Assembly: GCF_009674535.1 (NCBI RefSeq)
Contig: NZ_WKJK01000005.1
Span: forward strand, 1-64,000
DNA length: 64,000 nucleotides
From: Duganella guangzhouensis
Lineage (GTDB): Bacteria; Pseudomonadota; Gammaproteobacteria; Burkholderiales; Burkholderiaceae_D
Direction of reading: 5' to 3'
A program made the position numbers and the translations under genes. Of the stretch, positions 17,179 to 26,124 are shown one piece after another (the first letter of the stretch is position 1; each line of letters begins with the position of its first letter). The notes beneath the pieces are model-generated. The model was not told the DNA's origin and searched no databases. It was given only the letters and a program-made list of their open reading frames with translations.

Positions 17179-17955
17179 ATGTCGGTTTCAACGCTTCATC
17201 TACAAGTCTTCCGCCGCGCCATCGGCCCTCTGGTGCTGTTGGCTCTGTGGGAGACCGCCTCCCGCACCGGCATCCTGCCGGAACGTATCCTGGCGGCGCC
17301 TTCGCAGATTTTCATCACCCTCGGCGAGTTGATCGCTTCCGGCGAAATCGGCAGCAATGTGCTGGTGTCGCTGCAGCGCGTGCTGACCGGCCTGGGAGTG
17401 TCGCTGGTGCTGGGCACCGCGCTGGCACTGGTGGCCGGCCTGTCGCGCCAGGGCGAAGTGGCGATCGACTCGTCGATGCAGATGGCGCGCACCGTGCCTT
17501 TCCTCGGCCTGGTGCCGCTGTTTATCCTGTGGTTCGGCATCGGTGAATTCACCAAGATCGCGCTGATCGCCTACGCCACCACCTTCCCGATGTATCTGAC
17601 GCTGTACAGCGGCATACGTGGCATCGACGCCAAGCTGGTGGAAGCGGCGCGTTTGTTTGGCCTCAGCTATCCACAGCAGATCGTGCACGTGATCCTGCCC
17701 GGCGCCTTGCCCTCGTTCCTGATTGGCCTGCGCTACTCGCTGGGTGTCAGCTGGCTGTCGCTGGTGGTGGTGGAGCAGATCAACGCCACCGCCGGTCTGG
17801 GCTACCTGATCAACAACGCCCGCGACTTCATGCGCACCGACGTCATCGTGGTCTGCCTGATCGTCTACAGCCTGCTGGGACTCGCCACCGACCTGCTGGT
17901 GCGCGGCATCGAACACTATGCGCTGGCATGGCGCCCGACCTTCATCAAGGAATAA
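17179..17955 (+). CDS. Sulfonate-type ABC transporter permease, SsuC-like
   Basis: The ATG at 17179 (258 residues) follows ATAGGG at a good distance and begins MSVSTLHLQVFRRAIGPLVL. About six membrane helices are visible (LVLLALWETAS, VSLVLGTALALVAGL, FLGLVPLFILWFGIG, VIVVCLIVYSLLGLATDLLV). The EAA loop that contacts the ATPase reads KLVEAARLFGLSYPQQIVHVIL. This is the SsuC/TauC/NrtB class of permease. It is the first gene of the operon, three bases before the ATPase gene. Confidence 0.9.
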   Translation: MSVSTLHLQVFRRAIGPLVLLALWETASRTGILPERILAAPSQIFITLGELIASGEIGSNVLVSLQRVLTGLGVSLVLGTALALVAGLSRQGEVAIDSSMQMARTVPFLGLVPLFILWFGIGEFTKIALIAYATTFPMYLTLYSGIRGIDAKLVEAARLFGLSYPQQIVHVILPGALPSFLIGLRYSLGVSWLSLVVVEQINATAGLGYLINNARDFMRTDVIVVCLIVYSLLGLATDLLVRGIEHYALAWRPTFIKE

Positions 17956-17958
17956 AGC

Positions 17959-18810
17959 ATGACGACGTTCTCCCTTAACCTCGGCAGCGTCAAGGCACGC
18001 CACGAAGACGCGGTCGACGCGCCGGCACTGCCACGCAGCCCGGTACAGGCGCGCCAGCTGAGCAAGCGCTTCGGCGCCAACACCATCCTCGACAACCTGG
18101 ACCTGGAAATCCGCGCCGGCGAATTCGTCGCGCTGCTGGGCCGCAGCGGCTCCGGCAAGACCACGTTGCTGCGCGCACTGGCTGGGCTGGACCGCATCAG
18201 CTCCGGCACGCTGGAAGTGCCACAGGCCCGCGCCGCCGTGTTCCAGGAGCCGCGCCTGATGCCGTGGAAGCGCGCCTGGCGCAACGTCACGCTCGGCCTG
18301 AAGATTGACCATCCGCGTCAGCGCGCACTGGCCGCGCTGGAAGAGGTGGGACTGGCGCACCGCGAAAACGCCTGGCCAGCCACGCTGTCCGGCGGCGAGG
18401 CACAACGCGTGGCGCTGGCCCGCGCCCTGGTGCGCGAGCCGCAACTGCTGCTGTTGGACGAACCATTTGCCGCGCTGGATGCGCTGACCCGCATCCGCAT
18501 GCACCAGCTGATTTTGTCGCTGTGGCGCCAGCATCGTCCGTCGGTGCTGCTGGTGACGCACGACGTCGACGAAGCCGTGCTGCTGGCCGACCGCGTGCTG
18601 GTGCTGGAACAAGGCCGCATCGCCGCCGACATCGCCATTACCCAGCAGCGCCCGCGCAGCGCCGACGCGCCACGCTTCCAGCAAGTGCGCGCACAACTGC
18701 TGCAGCTGCTGGGCGTGGAGCTCGATACGCCGGCCTCCGCGCAACCGGAAACGCCCGCCGCACCCGCGCCGATCATCACGCCGTTCAACTTCAGTAACTT
18801 CTCGATCTGA
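17959..18810 (+). CDS. Sulfonate-type ABC transporter ATP-binding protein, SsuB-like
   Basis: 283 residues with all ATPase motifs: Walker A GRSGSGKTTLL, Q-loop VFQEPRLMPWKR, signature LSGGEAQRVALARAL, Walker B LLLLDEPFAALD and the H-loop histidine in LLVTHDVDEAV. The LMPWKR and DVDEAV segments are typical of SsuB/TauB. An N-terminal extension of about 30 residues and a C-terminal proline/alanine-rich tail (QPETPAAPAPIITPF) are extra. It pairs with the upstream permease and with up to three binding proteins in this window. Confidence 0.92.
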   Translation: MTTFSLNLGSVKARHEDAVDAPALPRSPVQARQLSKRFGANTILDNLDLEIRAGEFVALLGRSGSGKTTLLRALAGLDRISSGTLEVPQARAAVFQEPRLMPWKRAWRNVTLGLKIDHPRQRALAALEEVGLAHRENAWPATLSGGEAQRVALARALVREPQLLLLDEPFAALDALTRIRMHQLILSLWRQHRPSVLLVTHDVDEAVLLADRVLVLEQGRIAADIAITQQRPRSADAPRFQQVRAQLLQLLGVELDTPASAQPETPAAPAPIITPFNFSNFSI

Positions 18811-18812
18811 CC

Positions 18813-20051
18813 ATGACTTCTGTCCTCCGACTGCCTACCGCAGAACACAGCCACCAGCTGGACAGCGCGGAATTCGCCGCCTTGCTGGAGCAACTGAGCG
18901 CCGAATTCGCCGCCACCGCCGAACAGTACGACCGCGACGGCAGCTTCCCGCACCGGAACTTCGAACGCCTGCATGAACTGGGCCTGCTCGGCCTGACCGT
19001 GCCGCGTGCGCTGGGCGGCCTGGGTGCCAATCTGGCGCAGACCACCCGCGTGATCGCCGCCGTCGCCCGTGGCGAGCCATCGACCGCGCTGGTGCTGGTG
19101 ATGCAGTATCTGCACCACGCCTCGGGTCGCGGCAACAAATGGCCGCAGCATCTGCTGCAGCGCGTGAACGAAGAAACGCTGCGTGACGGTGCCCTGATTA
19201 ACGCGCTGCGCGTCGAGCCGGAACTGGGCACGCCGGCACGCGGCGGCCTGCCGGGCACCATCGCCCGCCGCACGCCCGAGGGCTGGCGCATCAGCGGCAC
19301 CAAGATTTACTCGACCGGCATCCCGCGCCTGACCTGGCTGGCGGTGTGGGCGCGCAGCGACGATGCCGAGCCGCTGGTCGGCAGCTGGCTGGTACACCGC
19401 GATACACCTGGCATCACCATCAACGAAAGCTGGGACCATCTCGGCATGCGCGCCACCGGCAGCCACGAAGTGGTGTTTGACGACGTGCTGGTGCCGCTGG
19501 ATCACGCGGTGGACGTCAACCCGGCCGGCAGCTCACCCGAATTGGACGCCTCGCTGCTGCTGTGGATGTCCGTACTGTTATCCGCCATCTACGACGGCGT
19601 GGCGCGCAATGCGCGCGACTGGCTGGCGACCTGGCTTGAAGAACGCGTGCCGGCCAATCTGGGCGCACCCCTGGCCAGCCTGCCGCGCTTTCAGGAGGCG
19701 CTGGGCCAATTGGACGCCTGGTTGTTCTCCAACCGCGTGCTGCTGGACGCCGCCGCCAATGGCGCTGTGCCGCCGCAAGACGCGTTCCGCATCAAATACC
19801 TGGTCACCAACACCGCGATCCAGGTTGTGGAAAAGGCGATTGAACTGAGCGGCAATCCCGGCCTGTCGCGCGCCAATCCGCTGGAACGCTATTACCGCGA
19901 CGTGCTGTGCAGCCGCATCCACACGCCGCAAAACGACACGATTTTGACCAACAGCGGATGCGCCGCCTTCGCCGCGCGTGCCGCAGCCCGTAAAGCTTCC
20001 ACCTCCGGCGTCGCCGGCATTTCCAACATCACTGCAAAGGACGCATCATGA
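18813..20051 (+). CDS. Acyl-CoA dehydrogenase-like flavoprotein, DszC/SfnB type
   Basis: 412 residues with the acyl-CoA dehydrogenase fold: N-terminal helices (NFERLHELGLLGLTVPRALGG), beta domain (GWRISGTKIYSTGIPRLTWLAVWA, WDHLGMRATGSHEVVFDDVLVP), and C-terminal helices (YLVTNTAIQVVEKAIELSGNPGLSR). The RATGSHEVVFDDV segment and context match the DszC/SfnB branch, FMN-dependent monooxygenases acting on organosulfur compounds such as dibenzothiophene or dimethylsulfone, rather than fatty-acid oxidation. Two bases separate it from the ATPase gene, and it overlaps the LLM monooxygenase gene by four. No partner flavin reductase gene is visible in the operon. Confidence 0.82.
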   Translation: MTSVLRLPTAEHSHQLDSAEFAALLEQLSAEFAATAEQYDRDGSFPHRNFERLHELGLLGLTVPRALGGLGANLAQTTRVIAAVARGEPSTALVLVMQYLHHASGRGNKWPQHLLQRVNEETLRDGALINALRVEPELGTPARGGLPGTIARRTPEGWRISGTKIYSTGIPRLTWLAVWARSDDAEPLVGSWLVHRDTPGITINESWDHLGMRATGSHEVVFDDVLVPLDHAVDVNPAGSSPELDASLLLWMSVLLSAIYDGVARNARDWLATWLEERVPANLGAPLASLPRFQEALGQLDAWLFSNRVLLDAAANGAVPPQDAFRIKYLVTNTAIQVVEKAIELSGNPGLSRANPLERYYRDVLCSRIHTPQNDTILTNSGCAAFAARAAARKASTSGVAGISNITAKDAS

Positions 20052-21151
20052 GTATCGAATTTATCGGCTTTAGCGCCACCCAGGAAACCAGCGAAACCGT
20101 TCTGCCGCAAGGACCGGTCGTCAACAAAGCCTTCCTCGGCGCGGTGGCCCGCGCCCACGAATACGCCGGCTTCGACCGCGTGCTGGTGGCGCACAGCAGC
20201 GCCTCGGTGGACGGCTTCCAGGTGGCATCCTACATCGCCTCGCAGACCGACAAGCTGGGCATCCTGCTGGCGCACCGTCCGGGCTTTGTGGCGCCAACGC
20301 TGGCGGCGCGCCAGTTCGCCACGCTGGACCACTTCAGCGACGGCCGCCTGGCGGTCCACATCATCAGCGGCGGCGACGACACCGAACAGCAGCGCGACGG
20401 CGACTTCCTCGATCACGATCAACGCTACCAGCGCACCGACGAATACCTGGACGTGGTGAAGAAGACCTGGACTTCGGAAGGTCCGTTCGACCACGATGGT
20501 CCGCTGTACCACTTCAAAGGCCAGAACGCCGGCGTGCGCCCGGTGCGCGACCAGCATATCCCGACTTACTTCGGCGGCTCGTCCGACGCCGCGATTGAAG
20601 TCGCCGGCAAGCACGCCGACGTCTACGCGCTGTGGGGCGAATCGCTGGCGCAGGTGGCCGACACCATCGCCCGCGTGCGCACCGCCGCCGCCAAGCATGG
20701 CCGCGCCGACAAGATTCGTTTCAGCCTGTCGCTGCGTCCCGTGCTGGCCGAGACCGAGGAAAAGGCATGGGCCAAGGCCGACGCCATCCTGGCCACCGCC
20801 ACCGAGCGCGTGAAGCAGAACGTCCACTTCAGCAAGCGTCCGACCGAACCGCAAAACGTCGGCGCCAAGCGCCTGCTGGAAACCGCCGCCCAAGGCAAGG
20901 TGGTGGATGAACGGCTGTGGACCGGCATCGCCGCGCTGACCAAGGCGTCCGGCAATTCGACCGGCCTGGTAGGCACGCCGGAGCAGGTGCGCGATGCGCT
21001 GGTCAAGTACTGGGAAATCGGCGTGACCACCTTCCTGATTCGCGGCTTCGATCCGATTCAGGACGCGCTGCAGTACGGCCGCGAACTGATTCCGCTGGTG
21101 CGCGCGGCTATCGCCGAACGCGAAGCGCAGGACAAACGACTGGCGGCATAA
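20048..21151 (+). CDS. LLM-class flavin-dependent monooxygenase, SsuD-like
   Basis: 367 residues of the bacterial luciferase-like TIM barrel family. Alkanesulfonate monooxygenase-like landmarks include GFDRVLVAHSSASVDGFQVA, LGILLAHRPGFVAPTLAARQ, FATLDHFSDGRLAVHIISGG, HIPTYFGGSSDAAIEVAGKH and ADVYALWGES. SsuD uses reduced FMN and oxygen to split alkanesulfonates into aldehyde and sulfite. The gene overlaps the DszC-like gene by four bases. A second, longer LLM enzyme is encoded at 29660. The true substrate may differ from simple alkanesulfonates. Confidence 0.87.
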   Translation: MSIEFIGFSATQETSETVLPQGPVVNKAFLGAVARAHEYAGFDRVLVAHSSASVDGFQVASYIASQTDKLGILLAHRPGFVAPTLAARQFATLDHFSDGRLAVHIISGGDDTEQQRDGDFLDHDQRYQRTDEYLDVVKKTWTSEGPFDHDGPLYHFKGQNAGVRPVRDQHIPTYFGGSSDAAIEVAGKHADVYALWGESLAQVADTIARVRTAAAKHGRADKIRFSLSLRPVLAETEEKAWAKADAILATATERVKQNVHFSKRPTEPQNVGAKRLLETAAQGKVVDERLWTGIAALTKASGNSTGLVGTPEQVRDALVKYWEIGVTTFLIRGFDPIQDALQYGRELIPLVRAAIAEREAQDKRLAA

Positions 21152-21164
21152 CGGAGCAGAGGCG

Positions 21165-22121
21165 ATGAGCGCAGTGAAGAATGATTTGATCGTAGCCAGT
21201 CAGTTCGACCCCAAGGTCAATGCCTTGCTGGCACAGCGCACCGGCCTGGCGGTGCGCGACGTGGCGCCGGGGCCATTGACCGAACTGCCGGTTGGCGCGG
21301 ACGTGCTGTTCGCGTTGCCGGCGCCGAAAGGGCAGACGCTGAAGGAAACGCCGGCGCCACGCGGCTGGAGCGATGTCCGTTGGGTGCAACTGGCTTCGGT
21401 CGGTATCGACTACTACCCGGACTGGCTGTTCGACGGCCCGGTGGTGACGTCGGCGCGCGGGACGGCATCGATCGCCATCGCCGAATACGTGCTGGCGGCG
21501 ATCTTCACCGCCGCCAAGCGTGTCCCTGAGATCTGGCTGGGACAGGCCAGCGACTGGCGCCGCATCCAGCTTGGGCTGGTGGACGGCACCACGCTGGGCC
21601 TGTACGGCTTTGGCTCCATTGGCCAGGCGCTGGCGCAGCGCGCGCTGGCGCTGGGCATCAAGGTGGTGGCGCTGCGCCGCTCGGATGCGCCGTTCGAGGT
21701 GCCCGGAGTGGAGCGTGTGGATACGCTGGAGCAGTTGGTGGCGCGTTCGGACCATCTGGTACTGGCTGCGCCATCGACGCCGGATACGCGCCATGCGATC
21801 AACCGCGCCACGCTGGCCCACGCCAAGCCGAATCTGCACCTGATTAACATCGCGCGCGGCAACCTGATCGACCATCAGGCATTGCTGGACGCGGTGGACG
21901 AGGGCCGCATCGCGCTGGCCACGCTGGACGTGACCGATCCCGAGCCGCTGCCGGCGGGGCATGCGCTCTACGGCCATCCGCGTGTGCGCCTGTCACCGCA
22001 TATTTCACCCAGCACCGACCAGATCGTGCCCGCGCTGATCGACAAGTTTGTGCTGAACCTGGACCGCTTCCGCAGCGGACAACCATTGACCGACGTGGTG
22101 GATACCGCGCGCGGCTACTGA
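21165..22121 (+). CDS. D-2-hydroxyacid dehydrogenase (NAD-binding)
   Basis: 318 residues. The nucleotide-binding motif is LGLYGFGSIGQALAQRAL; catalytic residues of the family appear as arginine in INIARGNLID, glutamate in DPEPLPAGH and histidine in RLSPHIS. These enzymes interconvert 2-oxo and 2-hydroxy acids. The N-terminal catalytic domain is rather short and carries WVQLASVGIDYYPDWLF. In this operon it probably acts on a carbon product left after desulfonation or on a hydroxy-acid substrate, which is inference. It starts 13 bases after the LLM gene. Confidence 0.85.
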   Translation: MSAVKNDLIVASQFDPKVNALLAQRTGLAVRDVAPGPLTELPVGADVLFALPAPKGQTLKETPAPRGWSDVRWVQLASVGIDYYPDWLFDGPVVTSARGTASIAIAEYVLAAIFTAAKRVPEIWLGQASDWRRIQLGLVDGTTLGLYGFGSIGQALAQRALALGIKVVALRRSDAPFEVPGVERVDTLEQLVARSDHLVLAAPSTPDTRHAINRATLAHAKPNLHLINIARGNLIDHQALLDAVDEGRIALATLDVTDPEPLPAGHALYGHPRVRLSPHISPSTDQIVPALIDKFVLNLDRFRSGQPLTDVVDTARGY

Positions 22122-22134
22122 TAGAGGATTCCAT

Positions 22135-23004
22135 ATGAGCAGCTCTGCACCACTGTATTCCGCGCCGCTGTCGCGCCCCCATTTGCGCGCGGTCGGCAAG
22201 CAGTACCCGCGTCCCGCCATCTACAGCGCGCCGCGCGATGAGAATGGCAATATCATTTTCGCGCGTCCGCCGGAGCCGGAAGGCTTTGAAGCGCAGCGTC
22301 AGCACCGCAAGGAGCGGCTGGCGGTGTCGTTCCGGCTGTTCGCCCGCTACGGCTTCGACATGGGCGGCGCCGGCCATATCACCGCGCGCGATCCGGAATT
22401 CCCGGATCACTTCTGGGTCAATCCGGCCGGTGTCTACTTCGGCCATATCCGTGCCTCGGACCTGCTGCTGGTCAGCCATGAGGGCAAGATCGTTGAAGGC
22501 GACGGCCTGCTGAACCGCGCGGCGTTTGCGATTCACTCCGAGCTGCACAAGGCGCGTCCGGACGTGATCGCGGCGGCGCACTCGCATGGCTTGTACGGCA
22601 AAGCGTTTGCCGCGCAGGGCCGTTTGCTCGACCCGCTGACGCAGGATTCCTGCGCTTTCTATGAAGATCACGCGATCTTCCAGGATTTCAGCGGTGTGGT
22701 GCTGGATGCCAGCGAAGGTCAGCGCATCGCCGAGACGCTCGGCCATCGCAAGGCGGTGATCCTGCAGAACCACGGCCTGCTGACGGTGGGCGAGTCGGTG
22801 GAGTCGGCGGTGTGGCGTTACATCGCGTTCGAGAACGCGGCGCATGCGCAGCTGCTGTCCGAGGCGGCCGGCCCGACCAAGCCGATTCCGCATGACGTGG
22901 CGCTGCATACCTCCAAGCAGATGGGTTCCGAGGCCGGCGGCTGGTTCAGCTTCCAGCCGCTGTGGGATGTCATCACGCGCGAAGAGCCGGATTCTTTAGA
23001 CTGA
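22135..23004 (+). CDS. Class II aldolase/adducin-domain protein
   Basis: 289 residues. The core starts with RLAVSFRLFARYGFDMGGAG and ITARDPEFPDHFWVNPAG, continues with the metal-binding HSHG in VIAAAHSHGLYGKAFAA, and a third histidine in AVILQNHGLLTVGESVESA. This is the zinc-dependent class II aldolase/adducin family, which includes fuculose-phosphate aldolase and methylthioribulose-phosphate dehydratase. A 60-residue N-terminal part precedes the core. Together with the preceding dehydrogenase it may process the carbon skeleton of the imported compound. Confidence 0.85.
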   Translation: MSSSAPLYSAPLSRPHLRAVGKQYPRPAIYSAPRDENGNIIFARPPEPEGFEAQRQHRKERLAVSFRLFARYGFDMGGAGHITARDPEFPDHFWVNPAGVYFGHIRASDLLLVSHEGKIVEGDGLLNRAAFAIHSELHKARPDVIAAAHSHGLYGKAFAAQGRLLDPLTQDSCAFYEDHAIFQDFSGVVLDASEGQRIAETLGHRKAVILQNHGLLTVGESVESAVWRYIAFENAAHAQLLSEAAGPTKPIPHDVALHTSKQMGSEAGGWFSFQPLWDVITREEPDSLD

Positions 23005-23018
23005 CAGGGAGAGCGACC

Positions 23019-23849
23019 ATGTCCACCGCCACCATCACCGCCTCCAGCCGCGCCGCCAGTGCCGGCGCCTCGACCGTCCCCGCCGGGCGCGATACCGGCG
23101 TCAATGCGCTGGCCGCCTACGGCGCTGGCTTCGCCACGTCCTACCTCGGCGCCGGCAGCGGTCCGCAATGGTGGCGTCGTCCTGGCGCCACCGGCACGCT
23201 GCTGATCCATGGCGCGGCATTGCTGGCGGTGTTGGGCTGGTCCACCGGCGTCGTCAAGCCGCCGCTGACGCCACCGGTGGTGGAACTGATCCGCATCCTG
23301 CCCGAACCCAAGCAGATCACGCCGCCGAAGCCGGAACCGGTGAAGGACAAGGTTACGCTGAGCGCCCCCAAACCCGTCGCCCAGCCGCTGCCGCAACCGA
23401 AAACCGTGGACGCGCCGGCCGCCAAGGCAGAAACCTATACGCCTCCGGCGCCACCAGTGCAAGCCGCGCCACCCGGCCCGGTCACGCCGGCAGCACCGGC
23501 CCCGGCACCGGCCGCACCGTCAGCGCCGCCGGCCGCCGTCGCACCCAAGCAAATCAGCACCGAAGGCATCCCCACCGACTACGTCAACCAGGTGTATGCC
23601 CGCATCAACCGCAACGCCGACTACCCGCGCGAAGCCAAGATGCGCCGCCAGCAGGGCAAGGTCGGCTACCGCCTGACCCTCAACCCCGATGGCTCGCTGG
23701 TCTCGTTCGATATCCAGTCCTCCGGCGTGGAAGCGCTGGACGAAGCGGCGCGCGACGCCATCCGCCGCGCCGCACCTTTCCCGCGCCTGCCCGATCTGGG
23801 CGGCAGCAGCTATCTGCTGGCCGGGAACATCGTCTTCAAAATTAACTGA
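23019..23849 (+). CDS. tonB: TonB energy-transducing protein
   Basis: The ATG at 23019 follows GGGAG at normal spacing and gives 276 residues. A longer frame from 22962 would have no such site. A single membrane helix (GTLLIHGAALLAVLGW, about residues 65-85) is preceded by a long N-terminal part. A proline-rich spacer follows (PPKPEPVKDKV, PAPAPAAPSAPPAA), and the C-terminal TonB domain ends the protein (YPREAKMRRQQGKVGYRLTL, then LDEAARDAIRRAAPFPRLP). It couples the proton gradient to outer-membrane receptors. The 64-residue stretch before the membrane helix is longer than in E. coli TonB. ExbB and ExbD genes follow directly. Confidence 0.92.
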   Translation: MSTATITASSRAASAGASTVPAGRDTGVNALAAYGAGFATSYLGAGSGPQWWRRPGATGTLLIHGAALLAVLGWSTGVVKPPLTPPVVELIRILPEPKQITPPKPEPVKDKVTLSAPKPVAQPLPQPKTVDAPAAKAETYTPPAPPVQAAPPGPVTPAAPAPAPAAPSAPPAAVAPKQISTEGIPTDYVNQVYARINRNADYPREAKMRRQQGKVGYRLTLNPDGSLVSFDIQSSGVEALDEAARDAIRRAAPFPRLPDLGGSSYLLAGNIVFKIN

Positions 23850-23861
23850 AAAGGAAACGCC

Positions 23862-24647
23862 ATGAGTGCCACCGCCCATCTGACGCCGCTGGAATTGTTT
23901 GAACAGGCCGACGTCATCGTCAAATCCATTCTGGTCCTGTTAACCATCGCCTCGCTGGTTAGCTGGGGCGTCATCATCGACAAACTGGTGCGCTTCGCCC
24001 GCCTGCGCCGCAACGCCGTGCACTGGACCGCCGCACTGGCGGGACAGCGCTCGCTGGCCAAACTGACGCAGCAGCTGAAACAGCATGCGCAAGATCCGTT
24101 TGCCCGCATCTACCACGCCATCGTCGACGAATGGCACGTCACGCACCGACTGCACCTGCACACCAGCGACTCAGGCCGCGACAGTCTCAAAGAACGCATC
24201 AACCGCGTTGGCCAGATCGCCAGCAATGTCGAAGTAGAGCAGTTGCAGCGCGGCCTGTCGATACTGGCCACGGTTGGTTCGGTGGCGCCGTTCGTCGGCC
24301 TGTTCGGCACCGTGTGGGGCATCATGAACGCCTTCCAGGGCATCGCGGCCAGTAACAACACCAGCCTGGCCGTGGTTGCGCCGGGCATCGCCGAAGCGTT
24401 GTTCGCCACCGCGCTTGGCCTGGTGGCCGCGATCCCCGCCGTAGTGGCCTACAACCGCGCCTCCGGTGATTTGAACAACTACGCCGGCCGCCTGTCTACG
24501 CTGGTCGGCCTGGTGGAAGTGCAGTTGTCGCGTCAACTGGAAGCAGGGGAGTCGCAACTGGAAGACGTGGTCACGACCAACGCAGCGCCGGCCCATGCCG
24601 AGCGCGCAGGCCACAACGTAACCTCGCTGTCGACACAGGGAGCCTGA
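23862..24647 (+). CDS. exbB: ExbB proton-channel subunit
   Basis: 261 residues of the MotA/TolQ/ExbB family. Membrane helices: SILVLLTIASLVSWGVIIDKL, then the conserved pair LSILATVGSVAPFVGLFGTV and APGIAEALFATALGLVAAIP. The motif GLFGTVWGIMNAF and the conserved glutamate and threonine of the pore helices are present. With ExbD it forms the inner-membrane motor that energises TonB. It starts 12 bases after tonB and ends one base before exbD. The C-terminal 40 residues are variable. Confidence 0.95.
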   Translation: MSATAHLTPLELFEQADVIVKSILVLLTIASLVSWGVIIDKLVRFARLRRNAVHWTAALAGQRSLAKLTQQLKQHAQDPFARIYHAIVDEWHVTHRLHLHTSDSGRDSLKERINRVGQIASNVEVEQLQRGLSILATVGSVAPFVGLFGTVWGIMNAFQGIAASNNTSLAVVAPGIAEALFATALGLVAAIPAVVAYNRASGDLNNYAGRLSTLVGLVEVQLSRQLEAGESQLEDVVTTNAAPAHAERAGHNVTSLSTQGA

Positions 24648-24648
24648 C

Positions 24649-25071
24649 ATGGGCGTGCGCTTATCCTCCGGCCCTGTGAGCCGTCCAACCCCGGTCAGCG
24701 ACATCAACGTCACGCCGCTGGTTGACGTCATGCTGGTGCTGCTGATCGTCTTCATGGTGGCGGCGCCGATGATGACCGCCGGCGTCAAGGTCGATCTGCC
24801 GACCTCCAACGCCAAGCCGCTGCAGGAGCCCAAGCCACCGATCGTGGTCAGCATCGACGCCGAAGGCACGGTCTACGTCAACCAGACCGCGTCCACGCCG
24901 GACACGCTGCTGGCGCTGATGGCGAAGGAAGCGGACGGTGACAAGGAGCGCCGCATCCACCTGCGCGGCGACCAGGCGCTGGCCTACGGCCGCATCGTCA
25001 AGACCATGGGCGCGCTGAACGATGCCGGCTACGCCCGCATCGCGCTGGTCTCGGAAGCCCCCACGAACTAA
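24649..25071 (+). CDS. exbD: ExbD proton-channel subunit
   Basis: 140 residues of the ExbD/TolR family: a short cytoplasmic tail, then DINVTPLVDVMLVLLIVFMV, in which the aspartate of PLVDVMLVLL is the proton-carrying residue, and a periplasmic domain (VKVDLPTSNAKPLQEPKPPI, VVSIDAEGTVYVN). It completes a dedicated tonB-exbB-exbD set inside the sulfur-type operon, most likely serving the receptors at 13703 and 26125. Confidence 0.95.
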   Translation: MGVRLSSGPVSRPTPVSDINVTPLVDVMLVLLIVFMVAAPMMTAGVKVDLPTSNAKPLQEPKPPIVVSIDAEGTVYVNQTASTPDTLLALMAKEADGDKERRIHLRGDQALAYGRIVKTMGALNDAGYARIALVSEAPTN

Positions 25072-25094
25072 ATCACTTTAAAACAGGCTGCAAA

Positions 25095-26087
25095 ATGAAT
25101 TCGATCACTTCGAAGGGCGGCGCTCGCCGCCAATTTCTGAAAACCGCCGCCGGCGCTGCCGCACTGGTGGCCGGCTGGAGCAACGCCACCCGCGCCCATG
25201 CGGCGCAACTGCGCGACACCACGCTGCGCGTCGGCACCTACAAGGGCGGCGACAGCTACTACTTCAACGAAGCCGGCGTGGCCGACATTCCGTACAAAAC
25301 GGCGCTGGCCGAATTCGCCGGCGGGAACCTGATCGTGGAAGCCATGTCCTCCGGCACGCTGGATTTTGGTGGCATGAGCGAGATTCCGCCGATCTTCGCG
25401 GCGGCCGGTAACGCGCCGCTGAAGGTGATCGCGGTGCTGCGCGGCGACGTCAATAACCAGGTGGTGCTGGTGCCGAAGAATTCCACCATCACCAATCCGG
25501 CGCAGTTCAAGGGCAAGCGTATCGGCTACGTGCGCTCCACCACCTCGCACTACTTCCTGATCCAGCTGCTGAAGGAGAACGGCCTGACCTTCAAGGATAT
25601 TGAACCGGTGGCGCTGCTGCCGCAGGATGGCCTGGCCGCGTTCAAGAGCGGCCAGCTGGATGCCTGGGTGATCTACGGCCTGGTGGTGGAATTCGCCAAG
25701 AGCCAGGGCGCGCGCGTGCTGCGCACCGCCAAGGGCTATTTGTCGGGTAACTACGTCATCAGCGCCTCGACTACCGCGATTGCCGATCCGGTCAAGCACC
25801 AGGCGGTGGGCGACTACCTGCAGCGGGTGGCCAAGGTCTATGACTGGATCAACCGCAATCCTGAAAAGTGGGCCACCCGCAGCGGCCAGATCGCAGGTGT
25901 GCCGCCGGAGTATTTCCTGAATCAAGTGAAGAACCGCAGCGAGCCATACAAGCTGATACCGGTGGACGACGCAGCGATTCAATCGCAACAAAAAGTGGCG
26001 GACGTATTTGCCGATGCGGGCCTGCTGGCGCGCCGCGTTGACGTACGTCCGCTGTGGGACAAGAGCTTTGCCAAATATTTAGCCTGA
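25095..26087 (+). CDS. ABC transporter substrate-binding protein, SsuA/NMT1-like, Tat signal
   Basis: 330 residues. The N-terminus GARRQFLKTAAGAAALVAGW is a twin-arginine signal, ending near RAHA. The mature part matches nitrate/sulfonate/taurine binding proteins: TTLRVGTYKGGDSYYFNEAG, AMSSGTLDFGGMSEIPPIFA, GKRIGYVRSTTSHYFLIQLL, GLAAFKSGQLDAWVIYGLVV. It likely feeds the SsuC/SsuB-like transporter of the same operon. It lies between exbD (23 bases upstream) and the second receptor (37 bases downstream). Confidence 0.9.
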   Translation: MNSITSKGGARRQFLKTAAGAAALVAGWSNATRAHAAQLRDTTLRVGTYKGGDSYYFNEAGVADIPYKTALAEFAGGNLIVEAMSSGTLDFGGMSEIPPIFAAAGNAPLKVIAVLRGDVNNQVVLVPKNSTITNPAQFKGKRIGYVRSTTSHYFLIQLLKENGLTFKDIEPVALLPQDGLAAFKSGQLDAWVIYGLVVEFAKSQGARVLRTAKGYLSGNYVISASTTAIADPVKHQAVGDYLQRVAKVYDWINRNPEKWATRSGQIAGVPPEYFLNQVKNRSEPYKLIPVDDAAIQSQQKVADVFADAGLLARRVDVRPLWDKSFAKYLA

Positions 26088-26124
26088 AAATCCAGGTAAA
26101 TTCACACGAGGGAGAAGATCAATA

